NCBI GenBank assembly: GCA_900215285.1
Contig: OCMG01000001.1
Location: forward strand, 1-64,000
Length of the DNA: 64,000 nucleotides
Reading direction: 5' to 3'
From: Ensifer adhaerens
Lineage (GTDB): Bacteria; Pseudomonadota; Alphaproteobacteria; Rhizobiales; Rhizobiaceae
The notes under the pieces are model-generated. The model saw only the letters and a list, made by a program, of their open reading frames with translations, was not told the DNA's origin and searched no databases. Below, one piece after another: positions 1-8,603 of this stretch (position 1 is the first letter of the stretch; each line of letters opens with the position of its first letter). Both the position numbers and the translations under genes were made by a program.

Positions 1-5
1 TGGCC

Positions 6-320
6 ATGCCTTTCTTCTCTTGGCCAGCCTGTGGTGCGGCAGGGGCGGGCGCTCCGGGTCATGAGCCATATGATGATTGCCCGGTGGGTTTTGCGCCAAT
101 CCGTTCGAGCGACGGTTCGGATGGACGACAGCCTTCAGACTATGATCGGTGCTTTCGAAGGATCGATACTGGCACTATCTGCGATAACCCGCGGGGTAAC
201 GTCGTCGATTGCAGCCAGGTGGAGATCATTGACCGGGCGCAGCGCGCCAAGCCTTACTTTTTCGACATCAAACAGCCATCGGGTGAGATGCGGCGCTTCT
301 GGTTTGATCTCCATGAATGA
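6..320 (+). CDS. Hypothetical protein, possibly 5'-truncated by window edge
   Basis: I do not recognise this protein. The visible 104 residues are polar with several cysteines, and the C-terminal third is rich in charged and aromatic residues. The frame stays open to the left edge, so the true start, perhaps with a signal peptide, may lie outside the window. It is the first gene of a tightly packed series read rightwards. An ATG at 317 overlaps its stop in the ATGA arrangement repeated at the next junctions, which supports it being a genuine coding member of the series. Function unknown. Confidence 0.45.
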   Translation: MPFFSWPACGAAGAGAPGHEPYDDCPVGFAPIRSSDGSDGRQPSDYDRCFRRIDTGTICDNPRGNVVDCSQVEIIDRAQRAKPYFFDIKQPSGEMRRFWFDLHE

Positions 321-355
321 GGGTGAAGCGGACGCAGATAAGAGGGATAAGAGCG

Positions 356-685
356 ATGTCTGAGCACCGTGTGATTGTTTACGACACGATCAAGATCAAG
401 GCGCCGAAGCCTTCGAACCCGCGCATATGGGGCGGCCTCTTCCTCCTGGGCAGCTTCCTTCTCGTTCAGACCTGGGCAAGCCTTGAGTTCCAGGCGGTCA
501 TCAAGGCGCCTTTTGTCCATTTCCCCTACACGGTCCTGATCTGCCTGCTCTTCGGCGTCACCTGGTTGGTCGAAATTGCCGCGGCGCTTGCCATCGGCTT
601 CCTGATCCTTGCCTGGACCTATCTCGCGACCCGGGCCGTGTTCCGCTTACTATCCCGAATATATCAAAAGGTGTCTTGCCGATGA
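356..685 (+). CDS. Small two-helix inner-membrane protein
   Basis: A 109-residue protein with a short charged N-terminus and two strongly hydrophobic stretches, at about residues 25-45 and 60-95, so probably an integral inner-membrane protein. The ATG at 356 was preferred because GAGGG lies about 8 bases upstream. An in-frame ATG at 317 overlaps the previous stop but has no clear ribosome-binding site. Its stop overlaps the next start (ATGA at 682-685), implying translational coupling. I do not recognise the family. Small membrane proteins beside lysozyme-like proteins occur in secretion and conjugation loci, but that is only context. Confidence 0.5.
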   Translation: MSEHRVIVYDTIKIKAPKPSNPRIWGGLFLLGSFLLVQTWASLEFQAVIKAPFVHFPYTVLICLLFGVTWLVEIAAALAIGFLILAWTYLATRAVFRLLSRIYQKVSCR

Positions 686-1143
686 AAAAGTCCTTTGTGA
701 TGGCTTGCGCCGCTCTCATAGCCGGCTGTTCGTTCGCTGTTGGCGCCTTGGCGGGTGAGGTTACTGCGAGAGGTTATCTATTGAATCTGAAACTGACCGC
801 TTTCGACGCGCGGCATGATCCAGACGGCATCTGGTCGGACGCCGATCTCAATGGCATCCGGGCATCCGGCCTCGTTCCCAAGATTTATACGGCCAGGATC
901 ACGACCCCCTCCGGGGAGTGGCTTCTCAGCCAGCTGGCTGGTCTCTGCAACATGCAAGGCATGTGCGACACCGTGCTTGCGAAAATCAAGCCCGGTACAC
1001 TGCCGACGGTCTACGCCAACCCGCAAGTTTCGGAAGGCGGCAAAGCAGAGCTTTCCCTTAACTACAAGAAGCTGACGACCGAGGAAATCGACGAGAACGG
1101 TCATCCGTTCAAAGGCTCTTACAACCTGGCTCCCCTGAAATGA
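682..1143 (+). CDS. Exported hypothetical protein
   Basis: A 153-residue protein with a clear N-terminal signal peptide: MKK, then a hydrophobic stretch to about residue 24 ending in an Ala-rich cleavage region. 'AGCS' inside it could be read as a lipobox, but the hydrophobic stretch continues past it. The mature part is mixed alpha/beta with two cysteines close together (C-N-M-Q-G-M-C), possibly a disulphide. The ATG at 682 overlaps the upstream stop, and an in-frame TTG at 676 is less likely. Its own stop overlaps the next start at 1140. Periplasmic; function unknown. Confidence 0.55.
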   Translation: MKKSFVMACAALIAGCSFAVGALAGEVTARGYLLNLKLTAFDARHDPDGIWSDADLNGIRASGLVPKIYTARITTPSGEWLLSQLAGLCNMQGMCDTVLAKIKPGTLPTVYANPQVSEGGKAELSLNYKKLTTEEIDENGHPFKGSYNLAPLK

Positions 1144-1808
1144 CCTCCCTGAAATTCAAAATCCGAGATTTCATCGCCCCGCGGCGAAAAGACCTGGCTG
1201 CTAACCTTGGCCTTTCCCTGGCGCTGTTCGCAATGACAGCCTTTGCAGGAGAAACGGCTGTTGCGATGATCAATGCGGGCATGGCGGCGGAATGTGCCGA
1301 GTATGCTTCCAATGTTTCGAGCAGCGAGGGGAATTTCGGGTCGACCTCCCCAGTGGTGAATGGAACGACCTGCTATGGCGCCTTCCAGTTCTGCGACAGC
1401 GGAACCCTGCAGGCATACTGGAGCGGCAGCTCTTCTGAGTTTCTGGCAAGCCCATCCGCCCAGATCAACGCCTGGATCAAGCTGCAGAAGAACGAATGGG
1501 CTGCCGCGCAACGGCTCGGCATATCGAGCCTGATCGGGCAGCAGGTCTGCTATCGCGGAACCTGCGCGACGATCACACAATCCTCGGTGCTCAAGGCATG
1601 CCAGTTCGGTTGCCAAGGAACACGGTCCAAACTCTATCAGCTTATGAAATCAGGCCTCGATTGTGATGCGCCTGGTACGACCGATGGCGCCGGCACCAGT
1701 GTCTGCAAATACCTAGTCTCTGGTGCGGGGTATAACGTCGGCTGCATCACCAACAGCAATGACGGCATCGATTGCGCGCCGGTCAGTGCTGCAGCGCGCG
1801 TCGAATAA
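1140..1808 (+). CDS. Exported lysozyme-like (lytic transglycosylase-type) protein
   Basis: A 222-residue protein with a long N-terminal signal sequence (hydrophobic about residues 22-45). The next segment carries a glutamate in an SSSEGNFG context, followed by TCYGAFQF and a Trp-rich helix. This is the arrangement of a lysozyme/transglycosylase fold, with the catalytic Glu followed by a conserved G-Q-F segment. Eight or more cysteines suggest disulphides in the periplasm. Such enzymes open peptidoglycan for envelope-spanning machines. The start overlaps the upstream stop (ATGA). The family call rests on motif resemblance only. Confidence 0.45.
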   Translation: MTSLKFKIRDFIAPRRKDLAANLGLSLALFAMTAFAGETAVAMINAGMAAECAEYASNVSSSEGNFGSTSPVVNGTTCYGAFQFCDSGTLQAYWSGSSSEFLASPSAQINAWIKLQKNEWAAAQRLGISSLIGQQVCYRGTCATITQSSVLKACQFGCQGTRSKLYQLMKSGLDCDAPGTTDGAGTSVCKYLVSGAGYNVGCITNSNDGIDCAPVSAAARVE

Positions 1809-1811
1809 ACG

Positions 1812-2375
1812 ATGAAAAGCAGCTCCATCAAATCGTTCAAGATCGTGGTAAGGGTCACCTTCGCTCTGTCCGTGTTCATGGTCCCTGCGGTGCGCAGCCT
1901 CGCGGACGAAACGATCCGAATTCCGCGCGAACATATTCAGTTCCTCACAGGTGATAGCTGGCGGGATGGGCAGAGGACATTGCGTCTATACGGCGTTCAG
2001 TCCTGCCTGCGGGGCAAGGTTTACACCGATCACCTTGGCCGCAAGCAGGATTGTGGCGTGGTTTCGGCCGCTATGCTGGCCGCCGTTGTTCACGACACCG
2101 ACCCGATTTGTCGGGCGGTTGCAAGTGTTCTGGACAGGCAAGGGGACGCAATTCCGACGGTCATTGTCGTCTGCACGGTACGTGTGGGGGATCGAGAACT
2201 TGATCTCGGCTCGCTGTTGATCACGCAGGGCTTTGCCTTTGCCGCCTTGGCAAATGGCGGCAAACCTGTCTACATGCCGTATCGCACTCAGGAAATGATT
2301 GCGCGGCAGGCTAAGATGGGTCTTTGGGCATTCGATGATGTTCCGCTTCCCTCGAAGGATCTGCTCGCCCAATAA
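1812..2375 (+). CDS. Exported staphylococcal-nuclease-like (thermonuclease family) protein
   Basis: A 187-residue protein with a signal peptide (hydrophobic about residues 10-30) and a body that follows the SNase fold: 'RTLRLYGVQS' in place of the usual RL.GIDAPE strand, a central VRVGDRELDLGSLLI strand-turn, 'QGFAFA', and the closing helix with E-x2-A-R-x-A-K-x-GLWAF. The acidic and arginine residues of the SNase active site are not in their usual context, so it may be a non-catalytic or altered nuclease-fold protein. It follows the lysozyme-like gene by 3 bases and is probably co-transcribed. Confidence 0.6.
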   Translation: MKSSSIKSFKIVVRVTFALSVFMVPAVRSLADETIRIPREHIQFLTGDSWRDGQRTLRLYGVQSCLRGKVYTDHLGRKQDCGVVSAAMLAAVVHDTDPICRAVASVLDRQGDAIPTVIVVCTVRVGDRELDLGSLLITQGFAFAALANGGKPVYMPYRTQEMIARQAKMGLWAFDDVPLPSKDLLAQ

Positions 2376-2396
2376 GAGCAGAAACCTTCGAAGGAC

Positions 2397-2768
2397 ATGA
2401 CGCAAACGCAGTTTCGGGATCTCGATAAGTTGTTGCGTTTGATTGCCGTTTCGCACTTTCCGGGCGAAACGGCCTCTACACGCCTGAGGCAGATTGCGTT
2501 CCTGAACCTCATCGATCTGGAGCACCGGCAGGGTGCAAAGCCGACAGCCCGCTCGATGTCCAGATTGTTCAGCGCTCCACCGTCTCAGATGGACAGCCTT
2601 GCTAACTCTCTCGAAGCCAAGGGCGTGATCAATCGTGTGCTGACCCCCGCGTTGACAAAGGGCAAGCCGGGGAAGGTGATTTATATCCGCGCGGATGCGA
2701 TCGAAGCTCTTACTGCGCACTATTTCAAGGTGACAGGTCAGCACCTGCACGTAAGCGCTGAGTTATAG
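2397..2768 (+). CDS. Winged-helix (MarR-like) DNA-binding protein
   Basis: A 123-residue protein. The central part, about residues 45-100, fits a winged helix: helix, then 'TARSMSRLFSAPPSQMDSLA' as a helix-turn-helix, then 'LEAKGVINRV' and a beta-wing. This is like MarR-type regulators, though shorter. It follows the nuclease-like gene by 21 bases on the same strand and may regulate this small operon. The 3' end overlaps by 6 bases the end of a possible gene on the opposite strand. Target unknown. Confidence 0.5.
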   Translation: MTQTQFRDLDKLLRLIAVSHFPGETASTRLRQIAFLNLIDLEHRQGAKPTARSMSRLFSAPPSQMDSLANSLEAKGVINRVLTPALTKGKPGKVIYIRADAIEALTAHYFKVTGQHLHVSAEL

Positions 2769-3002
2769 AAGCTGCACCAGTCTCAAGAACTCCTGAGCAG
2801 ACGGGTCGCCGAGAAAATCTTCCAATCCAGCAAACGCGCTGATATCGAGCGGGTCACCGTTGGCTCTATGGAAAAGCAGCTGCGTATAGTACCGCTCCAG
2901 TTGCGGAGATGATCTGCCCAAAATCAGCGCCTCCAATGCGCCGAGTACCGCTTCATCCGTCAGGTTCTCTTTTGCCGCCGTCATGGATGCAGCCACTCGC
3001 AT
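2763..3002 (-). CDS. Small hypothetical acidic protein
   Basis: A 79-residue, leucine- and alanine-rich, mostly helical protein with no recognised domain. An internal ATG at 2984 may be the real start. The ribosome-binding site is weak for either. It faces the winged-helix gene tail to tail with a 6-base overlap. Its composition looks protein-like and nothing else occupies the segment, but it could be spurious. Confidence 0.35.
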   Translation of the reverse strand: MRVAASMTAAKENLTDEAVLGALEALILGRSSPQLERYYTQLLFHRANGDPLDISAFAGLEDFLGDPSAQEFLRLVQLL

Positions 3003-3503
3003 CTTGATTTTAAAAGACTATTTGAATCCAACGGCACATGAGAGGGGTCGGCTTGTGAAGATTGGAAGCCGTCAGTCAAGGTGTTTAGCCTCCGGTAGTC
3101 CTCAACCTTTAAGAGTTATTGCGGTGCATTAAGTCACCTTCAAAGATATGTCAAATCGTCCCGCGAAGATTCTGTGTTTTTGCCGTCGCGGTGGAACTTT
3201 AGGGCTCAATAGCGGATGTTCCCTTCAACATTTTTCGCCGTATTGGTGCAGCCACTTCCGCAGCGTATTCACATCACCCCAATCACTAGATGGAGACTGC
3301 CTCGCGGCAGGTTTTTTGGAGCATGGTGACACGCAATTCCTGTGGAGACCCTTCGCCCTGCCACACAGGTAGCATCCGGCACATCAAAGCCACAAAAGCC
3401 TCATGCGAACGAAGCCGTGACGATATTCTTTTCCATTAACTTTTTCGTATGTAAATCTATGTAAGAAATTACTAAGTAAGTAACTTCGGAAGTTCCAGCG
3501 CGG
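3003..3503. other. Intergenic stretch, no confident gene
   Basis: About 500 bases with shifting composition. The only open frames are short and lack good starts or recognisable content. The end of the stretch (about 3420-3500) is AT-rich and probably holds the promoter for the small protein and chemoreceptor pair that follows. Confidence 0.4.
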
Positions 3504-3815
3504 ATGAAATTGATCATTGCCAATTTTGCGCTGTGCCTCTTCCTGGTCTTTGCTGTGTGGGCTGCTCCGCGCGGCGAGTTTGTTCTTGTCGTCAGCAGTC
3601 CTTTCGAATCCAATGCAGCCCGTCTCGGCAGGATCGCCCAGTCGAACGGCAGTATCGTCGCCTTCGGCCGCGTGGACTGGCTCGTCGTGGCCCACTCTTC
3701 GGAGCCGGGCTTTGCGGCGCGGCTGATGCGGGCTGGCGCGCTGATGGTTCTGAACGAAAATCTCGCACTCGGGTGCACAAGAGGACAAAATGGTATCTTT
3801 GGTAAAGCTGCGTAG
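3504..3815 (+). CDS. Small exported protein coupled to chemoreceptor
   Basis: A 103-residue protein beginning with a strong hydrophobic signal or anchor (residues 1-21, [19 protein letters not shown]), then a beta/alpha pattern with '[11 protein letters not shown]', '[14 protein letters not shown]' and '[21 protein letters not shown]'. This resembles a small ligand-binding or thioredoxin-like fold, but I cannot name a family. Its 3' end overlaps the chemoreceptor start by 26 bases, implying coupled translation. It may supply a periplasmic partner to a receptor that has no large sensor domain of its own; that is inference. Confidence 0.5.
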   Translation: MKLIIANFALCLFLVFAVWAAPRGEFVLVVSSPFESNAARLGRIAQSNGSIVAFGRVDWLVVAHSSEPGFAARLMRAGALMVLNENLALGCTRGQNGIFGKAA

Positions 3816-5388
3816 CGTCGCTGGTCGAGGCATCATTGCCATACTCTGGCTCAACGTGATCCTGATCGCCGCGCGGGAAGCGTTCGGCGCCGACAGTTTC
3901 GACTGGATGGCGGTGGCCGCGGCCTGCGCGATCGCTCTGCCTTCCACCTATGCGTGGTTCCGTGATCCCATCGGATCGGCGACACGCATTATGACCGCGA
4001 CCGCACACGCGGCGACCGTCGCCCTCATGGTGTATTCGTTCCGCGGCTCGCCGCTGCAGATCGACATACACATGTACTTCTTTGCCTCCCTGGCGATCTG
4101 CGCCACGTGGATAGACTGGCGTGCGATCATGGCCTACTCGGCTTTCGTCGCTGTCCATCACGTCATTCTCTATTTCGTCATGCCGTTCGCGGTGTTTCCG
4201 ACGGACTCCGACTTCATGCGGGTGGTCCTGCACGCGGTGGTTCTGGTCTTGCAGACTGCTGTTCTCATCCCGCTGACCGTGGCGCTCTCGAGAGCCTTTG
4301 TTTCTGCCGATGATGCGGTCGCCCAGGCGCAGACGGCGCAGGCAAGGGCCGAAATCGCGACGCGCGAAATCGAAACCGCGACGGAACGGGCCGAACGCGA
4401 CCGCCGGTCGCACGAGGCCGAACGCAATCGCGAGGCGGCCTGCGTTTCGGCTGCGGTCGATGTCATCGGCGAAGCCCTCAACCAGCTTGCCAATGGCAAT
4501 GTTGCCTATCGTGTCACGCAGCCGCTTGAAGGCAATCTCGACAATCTCCGGACGCTTTACAACGTTTCCGCCGATGGGCTGGAAGCCCTGATCAGGCAAG
4601 CCAACGACGTGATCGTCCAGATCAATGTCGGCAGCCGGCAAATCAGCGATACCAATCACGATCTTTCGATGCGGTCGGAGCGCCAGGCGGCGACGATCGA
4701 AGAGACGTCGGGCGCGCTTTCACACCTGACATCCGCCGTTTCCTCGACGGCTGGGCTCGCACGCGATGTAGGCAACACTGTCGCCAAGGCAACAGACGGG
4801 GCCAATCGCTCCGGACTGGTGGTCAACACTGCCATTGATGCTATGGGCAAGATCCAGGGCTCGTCCAACCAGATCGCCAACATTATCGTCGTGATCGACG
4901 AGATCGCGTTCCAGACCAACCTCCTCGCCCTGAACGCCGGCGTGGAAGCGGCGCGCGCCGGCGAAGCCGGCAAGGGCTTTGCGGTCGTGGCGACCGAAGT
5001 CCGCGAACTTGCTCAGCGTTCTGCCCAAGCAGCCAAGGAAATCAAGTCGCTGATCAACACGTCGGGCGAACAGGTGCGGGCCGGCGTTGGCCTCGTCAAC
5101 GATGCGGGCGTCGCGCTGAAGTCGATCATCGGCGAGATCGAGGCGATCGGCTCTGCGGTAGCGCAGATCACGACCAACACCAGCGACCAGGCGAGTGGAC
5201 TTGCCGTCATCGACCAGGCCATGTCCGGATTCGGTCGGGACACGCAGCAAAACGCGGCGATCGTTGAGGAATCATCAGCCGCCATGGCGTCGCTTGCCGC
5301 GGAGGCGGGTTCCCTGCAGAGGCTCATGTCAAGGTTTAAGTCGAACTCAGAGCGCGAAGCCTCGGCGCAACGATACCGCGCAGCCTGA
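3790..5388 (+). CDS. Methyl-accepting chemotaxis protein with multi-helix membrane domain
   Basis: A 532-residue chemoreceptor. Residues about 8-165 form roughly six membrane helices without a large periplasmic loop, then comes a long Ala/Arg/Glu coiled coil (170-220), a HAMP-like segment (about 225-280) and the MCP signalling domain (about 290-515). The hairpin tip ([18 protein letters not shown], about residues 370-388) that contacts CheA and CheW is intact. Sensing must occur in the membrane helices or through a partner such as the overlapping upstream protein. No cheA, cheW or cheR lies nearby. A strong hairpin follows 32 bases after the stop. Confidence 0.9.
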   Translation: MVSLVKLRSVAGRGIIAILWLNVILIAAREAFGADSFDWMAVAAACAIALPSTYAWFRDPIGSATRIMTATAHAATVALMVYSFRGSPLQIDIHMYFFASLAICATWIDWRAIMAYSAFVAVHHVILYFVMPFAVFPTDSDFMRVVLHAVVLVLQTAVLIPLTVALSRAFVSADDAVAQAQTAQARAEIATREIETATERAERDRRSHEAERNREAACVSAAVDVIGEALNQLANGNVAYRVTQPLEGNLDNLRTLYNVSADGLEALIRQANDVIVQINVGSRQISDTNHDLSMRSERQAATIEETSGALSHLTSAVSSTAGLARDVGNTVAKATDGANRSGLVVNTAIDAMGKIQGSSNQIANIIVVIDEIAFQTNLLALNAGVEAARAGEAGKGFAVVATEVRELAQRSAQAAKEIKSLINTSGEQVRAGVGLVNDAGVALKSIIGEIEAIGSAVAQITTNTSDQASGLAVIDQAMSGFGRDTQQNAAIVEESSAAMASLAAEAGSLQRLMSRFKSNSEREASAQRYRAA

Positions 5389-5419
5389 CACGCTGAACCC
5401 CGGCGACACAACAAGGAAA

Positions 5420-5444
5420 CGGCGCCCCCGGCCGCGGGGCGCCG
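5420..5444 (+). terminator. GC-rich hairpin after chemoreceptor gene
   Basis: A perfect 9-base stem (CGGCGCCCC at 5420-5428 and GGGGCGCCG at 5436-5444) with a 7-base loop, 32 bases after the chemoreceptor stop. It has no T-run, so it may be a weak intrinsic terminator or an mRNA-stabilising hairpin. The remaining space to the next gene (about 330 bases) holds no gene. A CCTAGT/ACTAGG inverted repeat at 5738-5759 lies just upstream of the next start. Confidence 0.55.
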
Positions 5445-5776
5445 CATATTGACGTGCACTTGGAATTCGACAAAACAATTTGGTAAGCCCCCGGCAAGCC
5501 ACTGAAAATAGCATAATCACTATATCTTCTCGATCCTGGCGTGCCCCCCAACCCCCGCCGGTAGAGGAGAGCAGTCAGGTGCTGGCGTCGGCCTTTAGTC
5601 CAGTCGATGCCAGCGCCTGATCCAAAGTTTCCGTCAGTTTTCGGGCAGCTCAGGGTGAATAGGCGACGGCGTTTCACCGATCAATACCCCCAAAACGCCG
5701 ACGCTGCCTTGAATGATATCTTAATGAGTTTTGTGTTCCTAGTAGCGTCTGTGACTAGGTGATCTCAAGAACGCCA

Positions 5777-8455
5777 ATGCTGCAACAGTTGAAGCTCGCC
5801 ACAAACCGTTTGCCTTTTTCAAAGGGCCGTCTGGTGTATTTCGTCCCCGCATTGATTGCGGCGGTCGCCTTCAGCTTTTTCGCGACTTACGTCGACTTTC
5901 AGGGCAGAAAGATCAGTCAAGATCGTGCGAAGGCCGACGCCGTTCAGCGCCTAAGCCTGCTGAAGGCTAAGCTCGAAGGCTCGATAGATCGAACCGTCGC
6001 TCTCGTGGAGGGACTGAGTAATGCCATTTCCGAAAACACCACCATCACGCCACAGCAATGGGGGCCATTGACGGCCCGCATCTTGGCGGAAGCCCCGCAA
6101 ATCCGGGACGTTGCGATCGCGCCTGATATGAAGGTCGCGATGGTCTACCCATTGAAGGGAAACGAACAGGCACTTGGCCTTGACTATCTTAAAGAGGAGA
6201 AGCAACGCGACGCAGCACTGACCGTGCAGCAAACAAGACGCCTGTTGCTCACGGGTCCGGTTCACCTTGTGCAAGGGGGTACCGGATTAATTGCACGGTA
6301 TCCGTTGATCAGCGGAGATGCTGGTGAACACCAGCGCTTCTGGGGCATCGTGTCAGCTGTCATCGACCTCGACAAGCTCTACAAGGACAGCGGATTGAGT
6401 GACGCGTCATCCGAACTTCGTGTGACCATCGCCTCGACCGGTCCCACACATCCCAAGCCTTCAGTTTTCTATGGCGATCCTTTGATCCCTGATGGCAGCC
6501 CGATCGCGATGACGATCAACCTTGGCTACGACGACTGGACGCTTTATGCCGTTCCTGTGAACGGCTGGCCCGGTAATGGCGACCAGTATGTCTCGCGCAT
6601 GACGTTGCTCTCGATCGCGCTGCTCTTTCTCGTGCCTATGGTTTGGGCGGGTAAGCTTATGGCCGACCGACAGGATCATATGACCGCCCTGCAAGCGCGC
6701 GAGGATGAGTTGGCCGCCCTGACCCATAGGCTGGAACTCGCGCTTAAAACGTCGAAGATCGGGGTCTGGGAGTTCGACGTTTCTGCACAGATTCTGCACT
6801 GGGATAAGCGGATGCGCGATTTGTATGACATTCCAGCTGATCGGGACGTTTGCACATATGCCGATTGGCAAGACGCCTTGCATGCTGACGATCTTGCAGA
6901 CGCTGTACGCCGCTTCGACGAAGCCATCGAGGGGAAGGGGCCGTACGCAACCGGTTTTAGAATTCGCAAGCGTGATGGGAGCATCCGCCATATCAAGGCC
7001 TTCGGTACCGTTTATCTGGATAGTGCCGGACACAAGAAGATTATCGGCGTGAACTGGGACGTCTCTGAAGACGTGCAAATGCAGGACGAGCTTCGGGAGG
7101 CGAAATCGAGAGCTGATCTACAAAACCGGCGCTTGGAAGAAGCACGAGAAGGTCTGGAGCGTATCGCCCTTCAGGACCCGCTGACGGGACTGGCCAATCG
7201 GCGCTTCCTGGACAAGATGATCCGGGAATATGCAGATGGCAGGCAGGTGACTGTGCTGCATATGGATCTCGATCGCTTTAAAGACGTCAACGACACGTTT
7301 GGTCACGCTGCGGGCGATCTCATTTTGCAACGTACCGCCGAGATACTGCAGCAGAATATTTTTGAAGGCGACTTCATTGCCCGCATCGGTGGAGATGAAT
7401 TCCTCGTCCTGTCAGGTGAGGAAAACGAAAGCCGCGACTATTTGGCCCTCGCTCAAAGGCTTGTTGAAGCGCTGGCGCGACCGATCCCCTATGAGAGGCA
7501 TGAGTGCCGAATTGGCGCAAGCGTTGGCTTGGCGACGGGATACATCGGAGCGGATCGGCCGGAACAGCTTCTTATAAATGCGGACATCGCGCTCTACGAG
7601 GCGAAACGCAAAGGCCGCAATCGGGTGGAACGGTTTGCCGCGAAGCTGAAAGAGGTCGCCCTGAACACCAAGAAGTGCGCCGATGATCTTCTGCGGGGGA
7701 TAGAACAGCAGGAATTTGTCGCCTGGTACCAGCCTCAGTTCGATGCGATCAGCCTTGAAATCACTGGGTTCGAAGCATTGGCGCGCTGGCAACACCCGGA
7801 GAAGGGGACCCTTACGCCGGACAAATTTTTGACGACTGCGGAGAACCTCCACGTTGTTTCCAAAATCGATGCGATGGTCTTAGGCTATGCAAGAGACCAG
7901 TACATCCGCTTGATCGCCAACGGCATTGAGGTCCCAAAATTTTCGGTAAACATTTCTGCGCAGCGACTGGGGGATGACAAACTCATTAACGAGCTGCGCG
8001 AACTTGCCCTGAAGCCGGGTACCATTTCGATCGAATTGCTGGAATCGATCTCCTTCGAAGCGGATGATGGGGAACTTTTGCGGCGAACTGAGCAGCTGAA
8101 GGACTTAGGCGTTGAGGTCGAAATCGACGATTTCGGCACCGGCCGCGCTTCGATCGTAACTCTTTTGAAACTCATGCCGCGGCGCCTCAAAATCGCGCGT
8201 GAAATCATTCAGCCAGTCGTCAACTCGCAAACGCAGCGCGCTCTTGTCGCGTCCATTGTTGACATAGGCAGGTCGCGCGATATTGAAATTGTTGCAGAGG
8301 GTGTCGAGACGCTCGAACATGTGAAGATCTTGCGCAACCTTGGCTGTCACACATTGCAGGGCTACGCGTTGGCCCGTCCCATGAGCGGCGCCGACTTCGT
8401 CGCATTTGCAAAGGCAAGAACTTGGTTTCCTGGCTCATCTGCGGGCCTTGCGTGA
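5777..8455 (+). CDS. Membrane PAS-GGDEF-EAL cyclic-di-GMP enzyme with periplasmic sensor
   Basis: An 892-residue protein. A membrane helix near residues 18-38 and a second near 275-298 enclose a periplasmic region of about 235 residues resembling CHASE sensors. A PAS domain (about 322-440), a GGDEF domain and an EAL domain follow. The diguanylate-cyclase signature (IGGDEF near residue 537) and phosphodiesterase motif (EAL near 665; DDFGTG near 783) are intact, so both activities are possible. No RxxD product-inhibition site precedes GGDEF. The ATG at 5777 was chosen; a GTG at 5759 is in frame. It likely sets c-di-GMP level in response to a periplasmic ligand. Confidence 0.88.
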   Translation: MLQQLKLATNRLPFSKGRLVYFVPALIAAVAFSFFATYVDFQGRKISQDRAKADAVQRLSLLKAKLEGSIDRTVALVEGLSNAISENTTITPQQWGPLTARILAEAPQIRDVAIAPDMKVAMVYPLKGNEQALGLDYLKEEKQRDAALTVQQTRRLLLTGPVHLVQGGTGLIARYPLISGDAGEHQRFWGIVSAVIDLDKLYKDSGLSDASSELRVTIASTGPTHPKPSVFYGDPLIPDGSPIAMTINLGYDDWTLYAVPVNGWPGNGDQYVSRMTLLSIALLFLVPMVWAGKLMADRQDHMTALQAREDELAALTHRLELALKTSKIGVWEFDVSAQILHWDKRMRDLYDIPADRDVCTYADWQDALHADDLADAVRRFDEAIEGKGPYATGFRIRKRDGSIRHIKAFGTVYLDSAGHKKIIGVNWDVSEDVQMQDELREAKSRADLQNRRLEEAREGLERIALQDPLTGLANRRFLDKMIREYADGRQVTVLHMDLDRFKDVNDTFGHAAGDLILQRTAEILQQNIFEGDFIARIGGDEFLVLSGEENESRDYLALAQRLVEALARPIPYERHECRIGASVGLATGYIGADRPEQLLINADIALYEAKRKGRNRVERFAAKLKEVALNTKKCADDLLRGIEQQEFVAWYQPQFDAISLEITGFEALARWQHPEKGTLTPDKFLTTAENLHVVSKIDAMVLGYARDQYIRLIANGIEVPKFSVNISAQRLGDDKLINELRELALKPGTISIELLESISFEADDGELLRRTEQLKDLGVEVEIDDFGTGRASIVTLLKLMPRRLKIAREIIQPVVNSQTQRALVASIVDIGRSRDIEIVAEGVETLEHVKILRNLGCHTLQGYALARPMSGADFVAFAKARTWFPGSSAGLA

Positions 8456-8568
8456 CACCTGAGACGGTCAGATGAGGCGCGGCCAAGGAAAGGATCAAGC
8501 CGATAAGGCGCGATCATAACCCTCCGGTGGTCACTGCAACAAAAGCCAAACATGGAAAAAGTCATTGA

Positions 8569-8601
8569 CCGTAAATCGAAACTCTGGTTTAAGATTTACG
8601 G
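8569..8601. promoter_or_regulatory. Inverted repeat touching the start of the DUF4143 ATPase gene
   Basis: CCGTAAATC at 8569-8577 and GATTTACGG at 8593-8601 are perfect 9-base arms. Between them AAAC and GTTT can also pair (8579-8582 and 8587-8590), leaving a 4-base loop. The repeat ends two bases before the ATG at 8604. It could be a repressor operator over the transcription start or an mRNA hairpin that masks the ribosome-binding site. Confidence 0.65.
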
Positions 8602-8603
8602 CT

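Noticed and set aside
3148..3372. 74-codon plus-strand frame
   Set aside because: No recognisable content and no good ribosome-binding site; treated as intergenic.
3592..4659. 355-codon minus-strand frame over the chemoreceptor
   Set aside because: Shadow of the MCP gene; no domain, no ribosome-binding site.
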